Part shown: positions 1 to 5,901 of the stretch, in pieces | Numbering within the stretch: position 1 is the first letter of the stretch | How the letters are laid out: each line of letters starts with the position of its first letter | Source: an uncultured Clostridia bacterium | GTDB lineage: Bacteria > Bacillota > Clostridia > Christensenellales > Borkfalkiaceae | Assembly: GCA_947629225.1 (NCBI GenBank) | Contig: CANRCY010000082.1 | Span: 1 to 6,506 of the forward strand | Direction: 5' to 3' | Length of the DNA: 6,506 bases | Program-made: the position numbers and the translations under genes | Notes under the pieces: generated by a model | What the model saw: the letters and a program-made list of their open reading frames with translations, nothing else | The model's database searches: none | What the model was told of the DNA's origin: nothing

Positions 1-768
1 CAGACGGCGGAAGAAGTCTTGTTTTCCCCGTTCGAGGAAGAGGGCGTGCCGTTCGGCTTTGCGGACGCAAACGCTCTCCCCCGCTTTCGCCTCTCCCAAA
101 TATTTGCCGTCGCCGTGGACGACTACGCCGTCGGGGAAGGTGAAGAGAAGTTTGCTCTTGTCCGAAAGCACGATGGGACGGCTTCTGAGGGAGAAGGAAT
201 TGACGGGCGTGAGCAAGAACGCGCCGCACTCGGGGGTGAGGATGTTCCCCCCCGCCGAGAGGGAGTAGGCGGTCGAGCCCGTCGGCGTGGCGAAGATGAG
301 CCCGTCGGCGGTAAATTCGCCCGCGGACGTCCCGTCGATCTGCACGTGGATATGCACTACGCCGTCTTCGGTCTGCGGGGCGACGCGGCGCAGAAACGTG
401 ATTTCGTTGAGGCAGAGACAGCTCTTGCCGCAGACTTCCGCCCGAAGCATCGTCCGCGCGGTGCAGGCGCACTTTTCGTCGAGGACGAGCGCGGCAGCTT
501 GCTCCTCTTCCCCCCGTTCGAATTGGGTGAGGAATCCGATCGTGCCGTAGTTCACCCCGACGAGCGGGACGCCGAGTTCGGAACATCTGCGCGCCGCCCG
601 CAACATCGCCCCGTCGCCGCCGAGGACGATGAGACGGTCGATCCCCGCGATCTCTTCTTCGCCGCAAAAAAGGGAGACGGAAGCGCCCGCGGCAATCAGC
701 CGCGATCGGAGCGCTTGTATCGGGGCGGCGGGGATTTTCTGTTCGTGATAAAAAATACCGATCTTCAT
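1..768 (-). CDS. nadK: NAD kinase, 3' end cut by the window edge
   Basis: ATP-dependent NAD kinase, which phosphorylates NAD to NADP in the cytoplasm and so sets the NADP pool. The visible 256 residues begin MKIGIFYHEQK, a typical N-terminus for the family. The GGDG nucleotide-binding motif is at residues 50-53 (followed by Ala, Met), a GVNYGTIGFLT stretch follows, the NE motif is at N121-E122, and the hallmark DGL...TPTGSTAYSLSAGG segment falls at about residues 155-174. Bacterial NAD kinases are usually about 260-290 residues, and the last visible residues (KQDFFRRL) look like the usual C-terminal helix, so only a few codons are probably missing. The gene follows tlyA, as in Clostridia, but is separated from it by a terminator and its own promoter. 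The ATG at 768 has no Shine-Dalgarno sequence, yet the N-terminus fits the family, so I keep this start. Confidence 0.95.
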   Translation of the reverse strand, partial: MKIGIFYHEQKIPAAPIQALRSRLIAAGASVSLFCGEEEIAGIDRLIVLGGDGAMLRAARRCSELGVPLVGVNYGTIGFLTQFERGEEEQAAALVLDEKCACTARTMLRAEVCGKSCLCLNEITFLRRVAPQTEDGVVHIHVQIDGTSAGEFTADGLIFATPTGSTAYSLSAGGNILTPECGAFLLTPVNSFSLRSRPIVLSDKSKLLFTFPDGVVVHGDGKYLGEAKAGESVCVRKAERHALFLERGKQDFFRRL

Positions 769-782
769 AGAGGTCGTTTTAT

Positions 783-810
783 ATTATAACGCGTTCATGA
801 ATAAAATCAA
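783..810 (-). promoter_or_regulatory. sigma-A type promoter of nadK
   Basis: Reading the minus strand, TTGATT (810-805) and a perfect TATAAT (788-783) are separated by 16 bases. It lies downstream of the tlyA terminator and only 14 bases before the nadK ATG. A start of transcription about 7 bases past the -10 box would leave a leader of about 8 bases. The element is read directly from sequence; that it is used in vivo is inference. Confidence 0.75.
788..801. other. two overlapping 8-bp palindromes in the nadK promoter spacer
   Basis: AACGCGTT (788-795) and TTCATGAA (794-801) are each perfect palindromes, share two bases, and sit between the -10 and -35 boxes, with the first touching the -10. 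The position would suit a repressor, but the motif matches no operator I can name and short palindromes also occur by chance. Confidence 0.25.
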
Positions 811-820
811 GGGTTTTTGC

Positions 821-845
821 AAAAAAAATTCGGGATTTCCCCGAA
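821..845 (-). terminator. intrinsic terminator after tlyA
   Basis: On the minus strand TTCGGG (845-840) and CCCGAA (834-829) form a 6-bp stem around the 5-base loop GAAAT, followed at once by eight T (828-821). It begins 5 bases after the tlyA stop codon. The stem is short, so termination may be partial and some read-through into nadK is possible. No T-tract follows on the plus strand, so it is directional. Confidence 0.75.
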
Positions 846-850
846 AAAAA

Positions 851-1612
851 TTATTTTATAACAGAAATCATGCTTAAAAATTCATCGCGCGGTAGAGCGG
901 GAGCGTCCCGTTTCAGCCAGACGAGGTATTCGATGTTCTTTTTTGGACGGACGGGCGCGTTGGCGATCCCCGCGGGAAAGAGCGGAAGAGAGAGGCAAAA
1001 ATCATAAAATTCCCCGAGCAGCTTTTTATGGAGCGCGGGAGAGCAAATCCCCTTCTTCGAGAGCCCGTTTTGCGCGCATTCGAATTGGGGCTTGAAGAGC
1101 AAAAAGGCGTTCCCGCCCGCGGGGAGCAGTTCTTTGACGGCGGGCAGGATGAGGCGGAGAGAAATAAAGCTCAGATCGCCCGTCACCCCGTCGAGCGGAC
1201 AGGGAAAATCGGCGGCTTTGAGATAGCGCGCGTTGGTCCTGTCCATGACCGTGACGCGGCTGTCGGCGGAGATGGAGGTCGCAAGCTGGCTCTCCCCCAC
1301 GTCGACGCAAAAAACTCTTTTCGCGCCCCGTTGCAGAAGGCAGTCGGTAAACCCGCCCGTACTCGCGCCGAGGTCGGCAAAAGTCAGTCCCGCGACCGCT
1401 TGTCCGAAGACGTCCAGCCCGCGGGCAAGTTTATAGCCCCCGTTAGAGACAAATTCCTCCCTTCTCGTGAGGAAGAGAAACCCGTCCTCCGCGCGGACTT
1501 CGTCCGCGGGAGACAAGGGGCGACCGTCCCTGAGCACGAGCCCCTCTTTCAGCGCCTCTGCCGCCTTTGCGCGCGAGCCGAACCGTTCGGTGAAGAATTT
1601 ATCCGCGCGCAT
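851..1612 (-). CDS. tlyA: TlyA family rRNA 2'-O-methyltransferase
   Basis: Member of the TlyA/hemolysin A family: an N-terminal S4 RNA-binding domain followed by an FtsJ/RrmJ-type methyltransferase. Characterised relatives 2'-O-methylate cytidines in 16S and/or 23S rRNA with S-adenosylmethionine. The S4 part spans about residues 1-50 (SRAKAAEALKEGLVLRDGR core). The methyltransferase part shows K61 in GGYKLARGLD, the SAM-binding DLGASTGGFTD at 80-90, D104 after it, DLSFIS with D146, LFKPQFE with K174, and NIEYL with E228. This gives a full K-D-K-E catalytic set. At 253 residues it is slightly short for the family. The ATG at 1612 lies inside the end of dxs (14-base overlap), preceded by AAAGAG four bases upstream. 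It is the last gene of the operon. Family assignment is firm; which rRNA cytidines it modifies cannot be told. Confidence 0.93.
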   Translation of the reverse strand: MRADKFFTERFGSRAKAAEALKEGLVLRDGRPLSPADEVRAEDGFLFLTRREEFVSNGGYKLARGLDVFGQAVAGLTFADLGASTGGFTDCLLQRGAKRVFCVDVGESQLATSISADSRVTVMDRTNARYLKAADFPCPLDGVTGDLSFISLRLILPAVKELLPAGGNAFLLFKPQFECAQNGLSKKGICSPALHKKLLGEFYDFCLSLPLFPAGIANAPVRPKKNIEYLVWLKRDAPALPRDEFLSMISVIK

Positions 1613-3314
1613 GGCACTCTTTGACTGCCCGCAGAATGGCGGCAGGGTCGAGCCCGAAGTCTTCCATCAGCTCGCGCGGCTCCCCGTGGGGCAGAAATTT
1701 GTCTTCATAGCCGAAGCAACGGAGCTGTTTTTCAACGCCGCGTTCCCGATAGAAGCGGGCGACGGCGTCGCCGAGCCCACCGACAAGGGCGTTGTCTTCG
1801 AGGGTAAAGATGCTCTTTTGCGGCAGAGAAAGCAGAAGCTCCTCGTCGAGCGGGCGCAAAAAACGGGCGTTGACGACGGTAAAATCTATGCCGTCGCGGA
1901 GGGCTTCCGCGCGCACCTCTTCGGCAAGAGAGAGACAACGTTCCCCCGCCGCAAGGAATACTATGTCAGACGTAGTACTATGCAAAACGTCGTATTTCCC
2001 GATCTCGACCTTCGGGATTGCCCCTTCTTCGCCCTCCCGCGGGTATCTGATGGCGAGCGGAGCGCGGAAATCGGCGCTCAGCCTCAGCATGGCGCGGAAT
2101 TCCCCGATGCTGCCCGGAATGGCAACGGTGAGGTTGGGGATAAAGGAAAGGAAGCTCAGATCGAACACTCCCTGATGGGTTTCCCCGTCCGCCCCCGTCG
2201 CGCCCGCCCTGTCGATACAAAGGGTGACGGGCAGGTTTTGCGCGCAAACGTCGTGGATAATTTCGTCGAAGGCGCGTTCGAGGAAGGTGGAATAGATGGC
2301 ATAATAGGGTTTCAGCCCCGCTGCCGCCATGGAGGCGCAGAGGACGGAGGCGTGCTCTTCGCAAATCCCGACGTCGAAGGCGCGGTCGGGGAAGTTGTCG
2401 AAGAAGGGTCTCAGCCCGAGATTGTCCGTCATTGCGGCAGTCACGGCGACGACGTCGCTGTGGCTCTTTGCAAGCAAGCACAGTTCCTCGCCGAGCGCGC
2501 GGTCGTACTCTTTGCGTTCTCCCGAGAGGGTCACGCCGTGGGTCTCGGTCGGCGCACTCTCGCAGAAGGAGTAGCCCTGCCCCTTTTTGGTGACGACGTG
2601 CAGAAGGACACTCCCCTTTCGGAGCAGTTCCTTCGCCTCTTCAAGCGCGGGAAGCAGTTCTTCGAAGCTGTTGCCGTTGACGGGACCGCGGTATGTAAGC
2701 CCGAAGTGTTCGAACACCTCTTTCCCGCCCGAAGGCGCGCCGTCTTTCATCTCCGCGAGCATTTCGTGCATGCCGCCCACCGTGGGCGAGATGGACATGC
2801 CGTTGTCGTTGAGCACGATCAAAACGCGGCTTTTGAGGATCCCGACGCTGTTGAGCGCCTCGTAGACGAGCCCGTTGTTGAAGGAGCCGTCTCCCACGAG
2901 GGCGATGACGTTGTAGTCCTCCCCTTTCAGGTCGCGCGCCTTGGCAAATCCGAGCGCTGCGGAGAGCGCCGTTCCCGCATGCCCCGTATCGTAGCAGTCG
3001 TATTCGCTCTCGCTCCGCTTGGGGAAGCCCGAGAGCCCTCCCCTTTTGCGCAGTGTATGGAAGAGTTCCGCCCTGCCCGAGAGCAGTTTATGGGTGTAAC
3101 ATTGGTGCCCCACGTCGAAGATCAGCTTGTCGTGCGGGAAATCGAAGACGCGGTGAAGCGCCACGGTGAGCTCCACCGTGCCGAGGTTGGACGAAAGGTG
3201 TCCTCCGCAGACGGAGACGGTGCGGAAGATCTCTTCCCTCAGCTCCGCGCTGTATTGTTTGAGTTGTTCGGCGGAAGCCTCTTTGAGCTCCCTGCCCGTG
3301 ATCTGTTTCATCAT
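1599..3314 (-). CDS. dxs: 1-deoxy-D-xylulose-5-phosphate synthase, short form
   Basis: Thiamine diphosphate enzyme that condenses pyruvate with glyceraldehyde 3-phosphate, the first step of the MEP isoprenoid pathway, in the cytoplasm. Visible signatures: GGHLSSNLGTVELTVALH with H39, DVGHQCYTHKLLSGR (67-81), the ThDP/Mg motif GDGSFNNG (141-148) with NDN at 169-171, THG (H259), and the catalytic glutamate E319 in GICEEHA. After these come IDRAG...GADGETHQGVFDLSFL, AIRYPREG, and a C-terminal transketolase domain. At 571 residues it is about 50 shorter than the usual 620-640. The missing part maps after VGGM (about residue 182), where typical Dxs has a longer helical segment. Some usually conserved stretches differ (GHAGT, GPVNGN). 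Two adjacent ATG codons (3314, 3311) are possible starts, and neither has a clear Shine-Dalgarno. The gene begins 12 bases after the ispA stop, so coupled reinitiation is likely. Confidence 0.93.
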   Translation of the reverse strand: MMKQITGRELKEASAEQLKQYSAELREEIFRTVSVCGGHLSSNLGTVELTVALHRVFDFPHDKLIFDVGHQCYTHKLLSGRAELFHTLRKRGGLSGFPKRSESEYDCYDTGHAGTALSAALGFAKARDLKGEDYNVIALVGDGSFNNGLVYEALNSVGILKSRVLIVLNDNGMSISPTVGGMHEMLAEMKDGAPSGGKEVFEHFGLTYRGPVNGNSFEELLPALEEAKELLRKGSVLLHVVTKKGQGYSFCESAPTETHGVTLSGERKEYDRALGEELCLLAKSHSDVVAVTAAMTDNLGLRPFFDNFPDRAFDVGICEEHASVLCASMAAAGLKPYYAIYSTFLERAFDEIIHDVCAQNLPVTLCIDRAGATGADGETHQGVFDLSFLSFIPNLTVAIPGSIGEFRAMLRLSADFRAPLAIRYPREGEEGAIPKVEIGKYDVLHSTTSDIVFLAAGERCLSLAEEVRAEALRDGIDFTVVNARFLRPLDEELLLSLPQKSIFTLEDNALVGGLGDAVARFYRERGVEKQLRCFGYEDKFLPHGEPRELMEDFGLDPAAILRAVKECHARG

Positions 3315-3326
3315 AGTTTGCAGGTT

Positions 3327-4196
3327 TCAGTTATCGCGCGAGCGGATCAGGTCGATCATTTCGGAAAAGAACGGGTCTCCCCCGAGCGCGCCGAGCAGGG
3401 CGTGGCAGCTTGCCGCCGTCTTGTCTGCGAGCAGTTCCGCCTGTTCCATGCCATAGACTTTTACGCAGGTGAGTTTATCTTCCTGCCTGTCTTTTCCCGT
3501 GGTCTTGCCCAGTTTGGCGCTGTCTCCCTTTTCGTCGAGCAAGTCGTCGGTGAGTTGGAAGAGCATGCCGAGGCAGTTGCCGAACTTCTCCGCGGCGGAG
3601 ACGTCCCCTCCGCAGAGATATGCCGCCATCACGATGGGCGCGGCGATGAGTTTGCCCGTTTTGTTGGCATAGATGAACCGCAGTTCGTCCTCTCCCCCCG
3701 TCTTGCCCGTATAGAGAAGGTCGGCGGATTGCCCCGCGACCATGCCCTGCGCGCCTGCCGCTTCGGCAAGATATTGCGCGGCGCTTTGGTGGCGGGCGTC
3801 CCGCGCGCCCTCTTTGAGCAGAAAGCACATCGCCTCCGACAGCAACGCGTCGCCCGCAAGAATGGCGTTCGCCTCGCCGAAGACTTTGTGGTTGGAGAGG
3901 TTCCCGCGGCGGAAATCGTCGTTGTCCATGGCGGGCAGATCGTCGTGGATGAGGGAGTAAGTATGGATGTATTCCAGCGCGGCGGCGAGCGCCGTCTCCC
4001 CGCGGTAGTCGGCTCCGAAGTGTTCGAGCCCGCCGAAAAAGAGAACGGGGCGCACGCGTTTTCCGCCCGAGAGCAGGGAATAGCGCATGCTCTCGGCAAG
4101 CACGGAGGGAAAGATCTCCCTCTGCATGCAGAGTTCTTTGAGCGCTTTCTCGAAGTAAGTCAGGTATTCGCCGTATTTTTCTTTGAGTTTTGTCAT
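3327..4196 (-). CDS. ispA: farnesyl diphosphate synthase (short-chain polyprenyl synthase)
   Basis: Trans-prenyltransferase that adds isopentenyl diphosphate to allylic diphosphates to give farnesyl diphosphate, the precursor for undecaprenyl carrier lipid and other isoprenoids. The 289 residues carry GGKRVRP (44-50), the first Asp-rich motif HDDLPAMDNDD (84-94) followed by FRRG, GMVAGQSADL (151-160), NKTGKL (178-183), and the second Asp-rich motif QLTDDLLD (214-221). The first motif has the two-residue insertion of bacterial (type II) FPP synthases, and the preceding YIHTYSLI is the usual chain-length region of that class. So FPP is more likely than GGPP, though product length is inferred. 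The frame stays open upstream to 4484, but the start at 4196 is chosen because it has AGAGG seven bases upstream, fits the family N-terminus, and forms a 4-base ATGA overlap with the folD stop. Confidence 0.94.
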   Translation of the reverse strand: MTKLKEKYGEYLTYFEKALKELCMQREIFPSVLAESMRYSLLSGGKRVRPVLFFGGLEHFGADYRGETALAAALEYIHTYSLIHDDLPAMDNDDFRRGNLSNHKVFGEANAILAGDALLSEAMCFLLKEGARDARHQSAAQYLAEAAGAQGMVAGQSADLLYTGKTGGEDELRFIYANKTGKLIAAPIVMAAYLCGGDVSAAEKFGNCLGMLFQLTDDLLDEKGDSAKLGKTTGKDRQEDKLTCVKVYGMEQAELLADKTAASCHALLGALGGDPFFSEMIDLIRSRDN

Positions 4197-5038
4197 TTGA
4201 GCCTCTTTTCCGCCGCGGTGCAGACGTTGGAAAGCAACATGGCGACGGTCATCGGACCGACCCCTCCCGGGACGGGCGTGATGAATGCCGCCTTTTTTTG
4301 AACGTTTTCGAAGTCGACGTCGCCGCAGAGTTTGCCGTCTTTGCCGCGGTTCATGCCCACGTCGATCACGGTCGCCCCCTCTTTTACCATGTCCGCGGTG
4401 ATGAGTCCCGCCTTGCCGACTGCCGTGACGAGAATATCCGCCCGAAGGCATTCCTCTTTCAGATCGGCGGTGCGGGAGTGGCACACGGTGACGGTCGCGT
4501 CTGCGTTCAGAAGGAGAAGGGACATGGGTTTGCCTACGATGTTGCTCCTTCCGACGACGACGGCGTGCTTTCCGCGCGTCGGGATGTTGTACCGCTTCAA
4601 GAGTTCCATCACACCGAGCGGCGTGCAGGCGACGAATCCCTCCTCCCCCCGCGCAAGCGCGCCGAGGTTTTGCGTGGAGAATCCGTCGACGTCCTTTTCC
4701 GCGGGGATTTCGCGCAGAAGAAGTCGTGCGTCGAGGCGGGCGGGAATGGGCAGTTGGAGCAGAATGCCGTCGATGTCGTCCCGCGAGGCGAGCTCTCTCA
4801 ATGCAGAAGCCGCCTCCTTCGCGGAGACCGTTTCGGGCAAGCGGACGTCGACGGAGCGGATCCCCGTTTCATCGCAACCTTTCAGCTTGTTGCGGACGTA
4901 GATCTCGGACGCGGGGTCGCTACCGATCAGAACGACCGCAATGGCAGGTTTTCTGCCCGTTTTTTCAAAGAAAAGCGCGGTGCGAGTAAACAGCTCCGCG
5001 CGAATCCGGGCGGCGACCGCCCTTCCGTCGATGATCAT
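4193..5038 (-). CDS. folD: bifunctional methylenetetrahydrofolate dehydrogenase/cyclohydrolase
   Basis: Interconverts 5,10-methylene-, 5,10-methenyl- and 10-formyl-tetrahydrofolate, linking one-carbon supply for purines and formyl-Met to NADP(H). The 281-residue length is normal. The catalytic Y47-x3-K51 lies in SEIYVRNKLKGC, followed by DGILLQLPIP (90-99) and EKDVDGF (114-120). The dinucleotide-binding VVGRSNIVGKP is at 161-171, and the family C-terminal signature TPVPGGVGPMT at 254-264. Its ATG overlaps the nusB stop as ATGA, and its TGA overlaps the ispA start the same way, so three genes are translationally chained. A GGGAGG lies 12 bases upstream of the start, which is rather far, so coupling to nusB may matter. 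In Bacillus, folD is followed by xseA and xseB; here it runs straight into ispA. Confidence 0.96.
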   Translation of the reverse strand: MIIDGRAVAARIRAELFTRTALFFEKTGRKPAIAVVLIGSDPASEIYVRNKLKGCDETGIRSVDVRLPETVSAKEAASALRELASRDDIDGILLQLPIPARLDARLLLREIPAEKDVDGFSTQNLGALARGEEGFVACTPLGVMELLKRYNIPTRGKHAVVVGRSNIVGKPMSLLLLNADATVTVCHSRTADLKEECLRADILVTAVGKAGLITADMVKEGATVIDVGMNRGKDGKLCGDVDFENVQKKAAFITPVPGGVGPMTVAMLLSNVCTAAEKRLK

Positions 5039-5427
5039 GTGTTGATAAAGCCTCCCAAAACGCCGTTGACAAAGCCCGCCGAGCTCTCCGCGGAATATTT
5101 GCGCGCCAGCGCCGCCGCTTCGCTCACCGAAACGACGGGCGGGATCTCCTCTATGTAGAGGATCTCCGCGAGGGCGACGAGCATGACCGCGCGGTCCACG
5201 GGGAAAATGCGGTACTCGGCGAACCGCGTGACTTTTTCGGCGAGTTTTTGTTTGAGCTCTTCGCGGTGTTCTTCGGTGAGGGAGACGAGTTTTTCGGCAA
5301 ACTCCGTCTCTTCCCCGTTGAGCTTGAACTTTTTATAGAGCTTCTTTCGGAATGCGTCTCCGCTGTCCCCCCCGAAGAGGGAAGCGAAGACGATCTGGAA
5401 CGCCGCTTCTCTCGCGTCGCTTCTCAT
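5035..5427 (-). CDS. nusB: transcription antitermination factor NusB
   Basis: RNA-binding all-helical protein that, with NusE (S10), binds boxA in rRNA leaders and supports antitermination in rRNA operons. The 130 residues match the family in length and layout. SDAREAAFQIVFA at the N-terminus corresponds to the usual R-AREAALQ helix, PVDRAVMLVALAEIL is at 76-90, and the C-terminal VSVSEAAALARKYSAESSAGFVNGVLGGF (99-127) is the strongest signature. The start at 5427 has AAGGAG four bases upstream, a little close. It follows the Asp23-family gene by 41 bases, a gap filled largely by a perfect hairpin, and overlaps folD by 4 bases. Confidence 0.94.
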   Translation of the reverse strand: MRSDAREAAFQIVFASLFGGDSGDAFRKKLYKKFKLNGEETEFAEKLVSLTEEHREELKQKLAEKVTRFAEYRIFPVDRAVMLVALAEILYIEEIPPVVSVSEAAALARKYSAESSAGFVNGVLGGFINT

Positions 5428-5431
5428 ATTG

Positions 5432-5437
5432 CTCCTT
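5432..5437 (-). promoter_or_regulatory. ribosome binding site of nusB
   Basis: AAGGAG on the minus strand, four bases before the nusB ATG and six bases past the base of the intercistronic hairpin. Its closeness to the hairpin means the structure leaves the site exposed rather than buried. Confidence 0.7.
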
Positions 5438-5443
5438 ATTGCC

Positions 5444-5461
5444 CCTTCCCTTTCGGGAAGG
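5444..5461. other. intercistronic hairpin between the Asp23-family gene and nusB
   Basis: CCTTCCC (5444-5450) and GGGAAGG (5455-5461) form a perfect 7-bp stem with a 4-base loop. In the operon mRNA (minus strand) the loop reads GAAA, a stable GNRA tetraloop, and no T-tract follows, so it should not stop operon transcription. On the plus strand the stem is followed by TC and six T (5464-5469), which is the form of an intrinsic terminator facing antisense to the operon. It may shape mRNA stability or nusB expression, or end antisense transcripts; its role is inference. Confidence 0.65.
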
Positions 5462-5468
5462 TCTTTTT

Positions 5469-5840
5469 TCAGCTGATTTTTTCCTGCTCTCCGTTCTCTT
5501 CGGCGGGAGCGGGCGCGGCAGGGGCGGGGAAAACGACGCTCTGGACGTGGACGTCGATCTTCGCGATCTTGAACTTCGTCATCGATTCGACCATCTGCTT
5601 TACGGTCTGCTGGATGGAATAGGCAAGTTCGGGCACGTTGTAGCCGTAGTGCGCGATCACGGAGATGTCGGCGAAGATCCCCTCTTTTTCAAAGCAGATC
5701 TTGATGCCCTTGCTCTTGGACGGAACGAGCTCGATGCCTTCCGTCTCCTGCAAACTGAGAACGACGATACCGCTCACGATGTCCGCATTGTATGAGATCT
5801 TGCCCTTTTGTCCGTTGGGGTTGTATCTGATGCTTGCCAT
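5469..5840 (-). CDS. Asp23/Gls24 family envelope stress protein
   Basis: Small Asp23/Gls24 (DUF322) family protein of 123 residues. Relatives in Firmicutes are cytoplasmic, often envelope-associated and stress-linked. A relative at this locus in Bacillus (YqhY) is tied to fatty-acid synthesis genes. Family features: a GKISYNADIVSGIVVLSLQETEGIEL opening (13-38), KGIKICFEKEGIFADISVIAHYGYNVPELAYSIQQ (44-78), and the closing MTKFKIAKIDVHVQSVVF (87-104). A Pro/Ala- then Glu-rich tail of about 20 residues follows. No signal peptide or membrane segment is visible. The frame is open from an ATG at 5864, but the start at 5840 is preferred because AAAGAGG lies nine bases upstream and the 5864 codon lies in the -10 box. 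It is the first gene behind the operon promoter and sits between spoIIIAH and nusB, its usual place in Clostridia. Confidence 0.88.
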   Translation of the reverse strand: MASIRYNPNGQKGKISYNADIVSGIVVLSLQETEGIELVPSKSKGIKICFEKEGIFADISVIAHYGYNVPELAYSIQQTVKQMVESMTKFKIAKIDVHVQSVVFPAPAAPAPAEENGEQEKIS

Positions 5841-5849
5841 AAAAATATA

Positions 5850-5856
5850 CCTCTTT
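5850..5856 (-). promoter_or_regulatory. ribosome binding site of the Asp23-family gene
   Basis: AAAGAGG on the minus strand, nine bases before the ATG at 5840. It decides that start over the ATG at 5864. If transcription begins about seven bases past the -10 box, this site lies at the very 5' end of the mRNA. Confidence 0.75.
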
Positions 5857-5862
5857 GGATAC

Positions 5863-5891
5863 ATTATAGCACATCTGTTTTTATTTTACCA
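5863..5891 (-). promoter_or_regulatory. extended -10 promoter of the Asp23-nusB-folD-ispA-dxs-tlyA operon
   Basis: The minus strand shows TGCTATAAT (5871-5863), a perfect TATAAT with the upstream TGn extension. The best -35 at 17-base spacing is TGGTAA (5891-5886), a poor match, which is common when an extended -10 is present. It lies in the 61-base gap after spoIIIAH and just before the Asp23-family ribosome binding site. It would let the housekeeping genes be expressed in growth independently of the sporulation genes upstream. Confidence 0.7.
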
Positions 5892-5901
5892 CTGTTTTTG
5901 C

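Noticed and set aside
613..618. GGDG followed by Ala in NadK as a broken active site
   Set aside because: The residue after GGDG varies among bacterial NAD kinases (for example Thr or Asn), and all other motifs are intact.
19..789. A 256-codon plus-strand reading frame at the left end
   Set aside because: It is the in-register complement of nadK, which shows all NAD kinase motifs on the minus strand; the plus-strand translation is Arg/Gly/Glu-rich with no family features.
814..825. TTTTTGCAAAAA palindrome as a second terminator
   Set aside because: It is an AT palindrome without a loop that overlaps the T-tract of the tlyA terminator, so it is better explained as part of that tract.
1467..4301. 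A 944-codon plus-strand reading frame as a real large protein
   Set aside because: It lies opposite well-recognised tlyA, dxs and ispA genes, its composition is the complement of those genes, and it has no recognisable domain. Rarity of TTA, CTA and TCA in the sense strand explains its length.
3327..4484. A longer ispA product starting at 4484
   Set aside because: The extra 96 residues are Arg/Gly/His-rich and read through folD in another frame, while the start at 4196 has a ribosome site and the normal family N-terminus.
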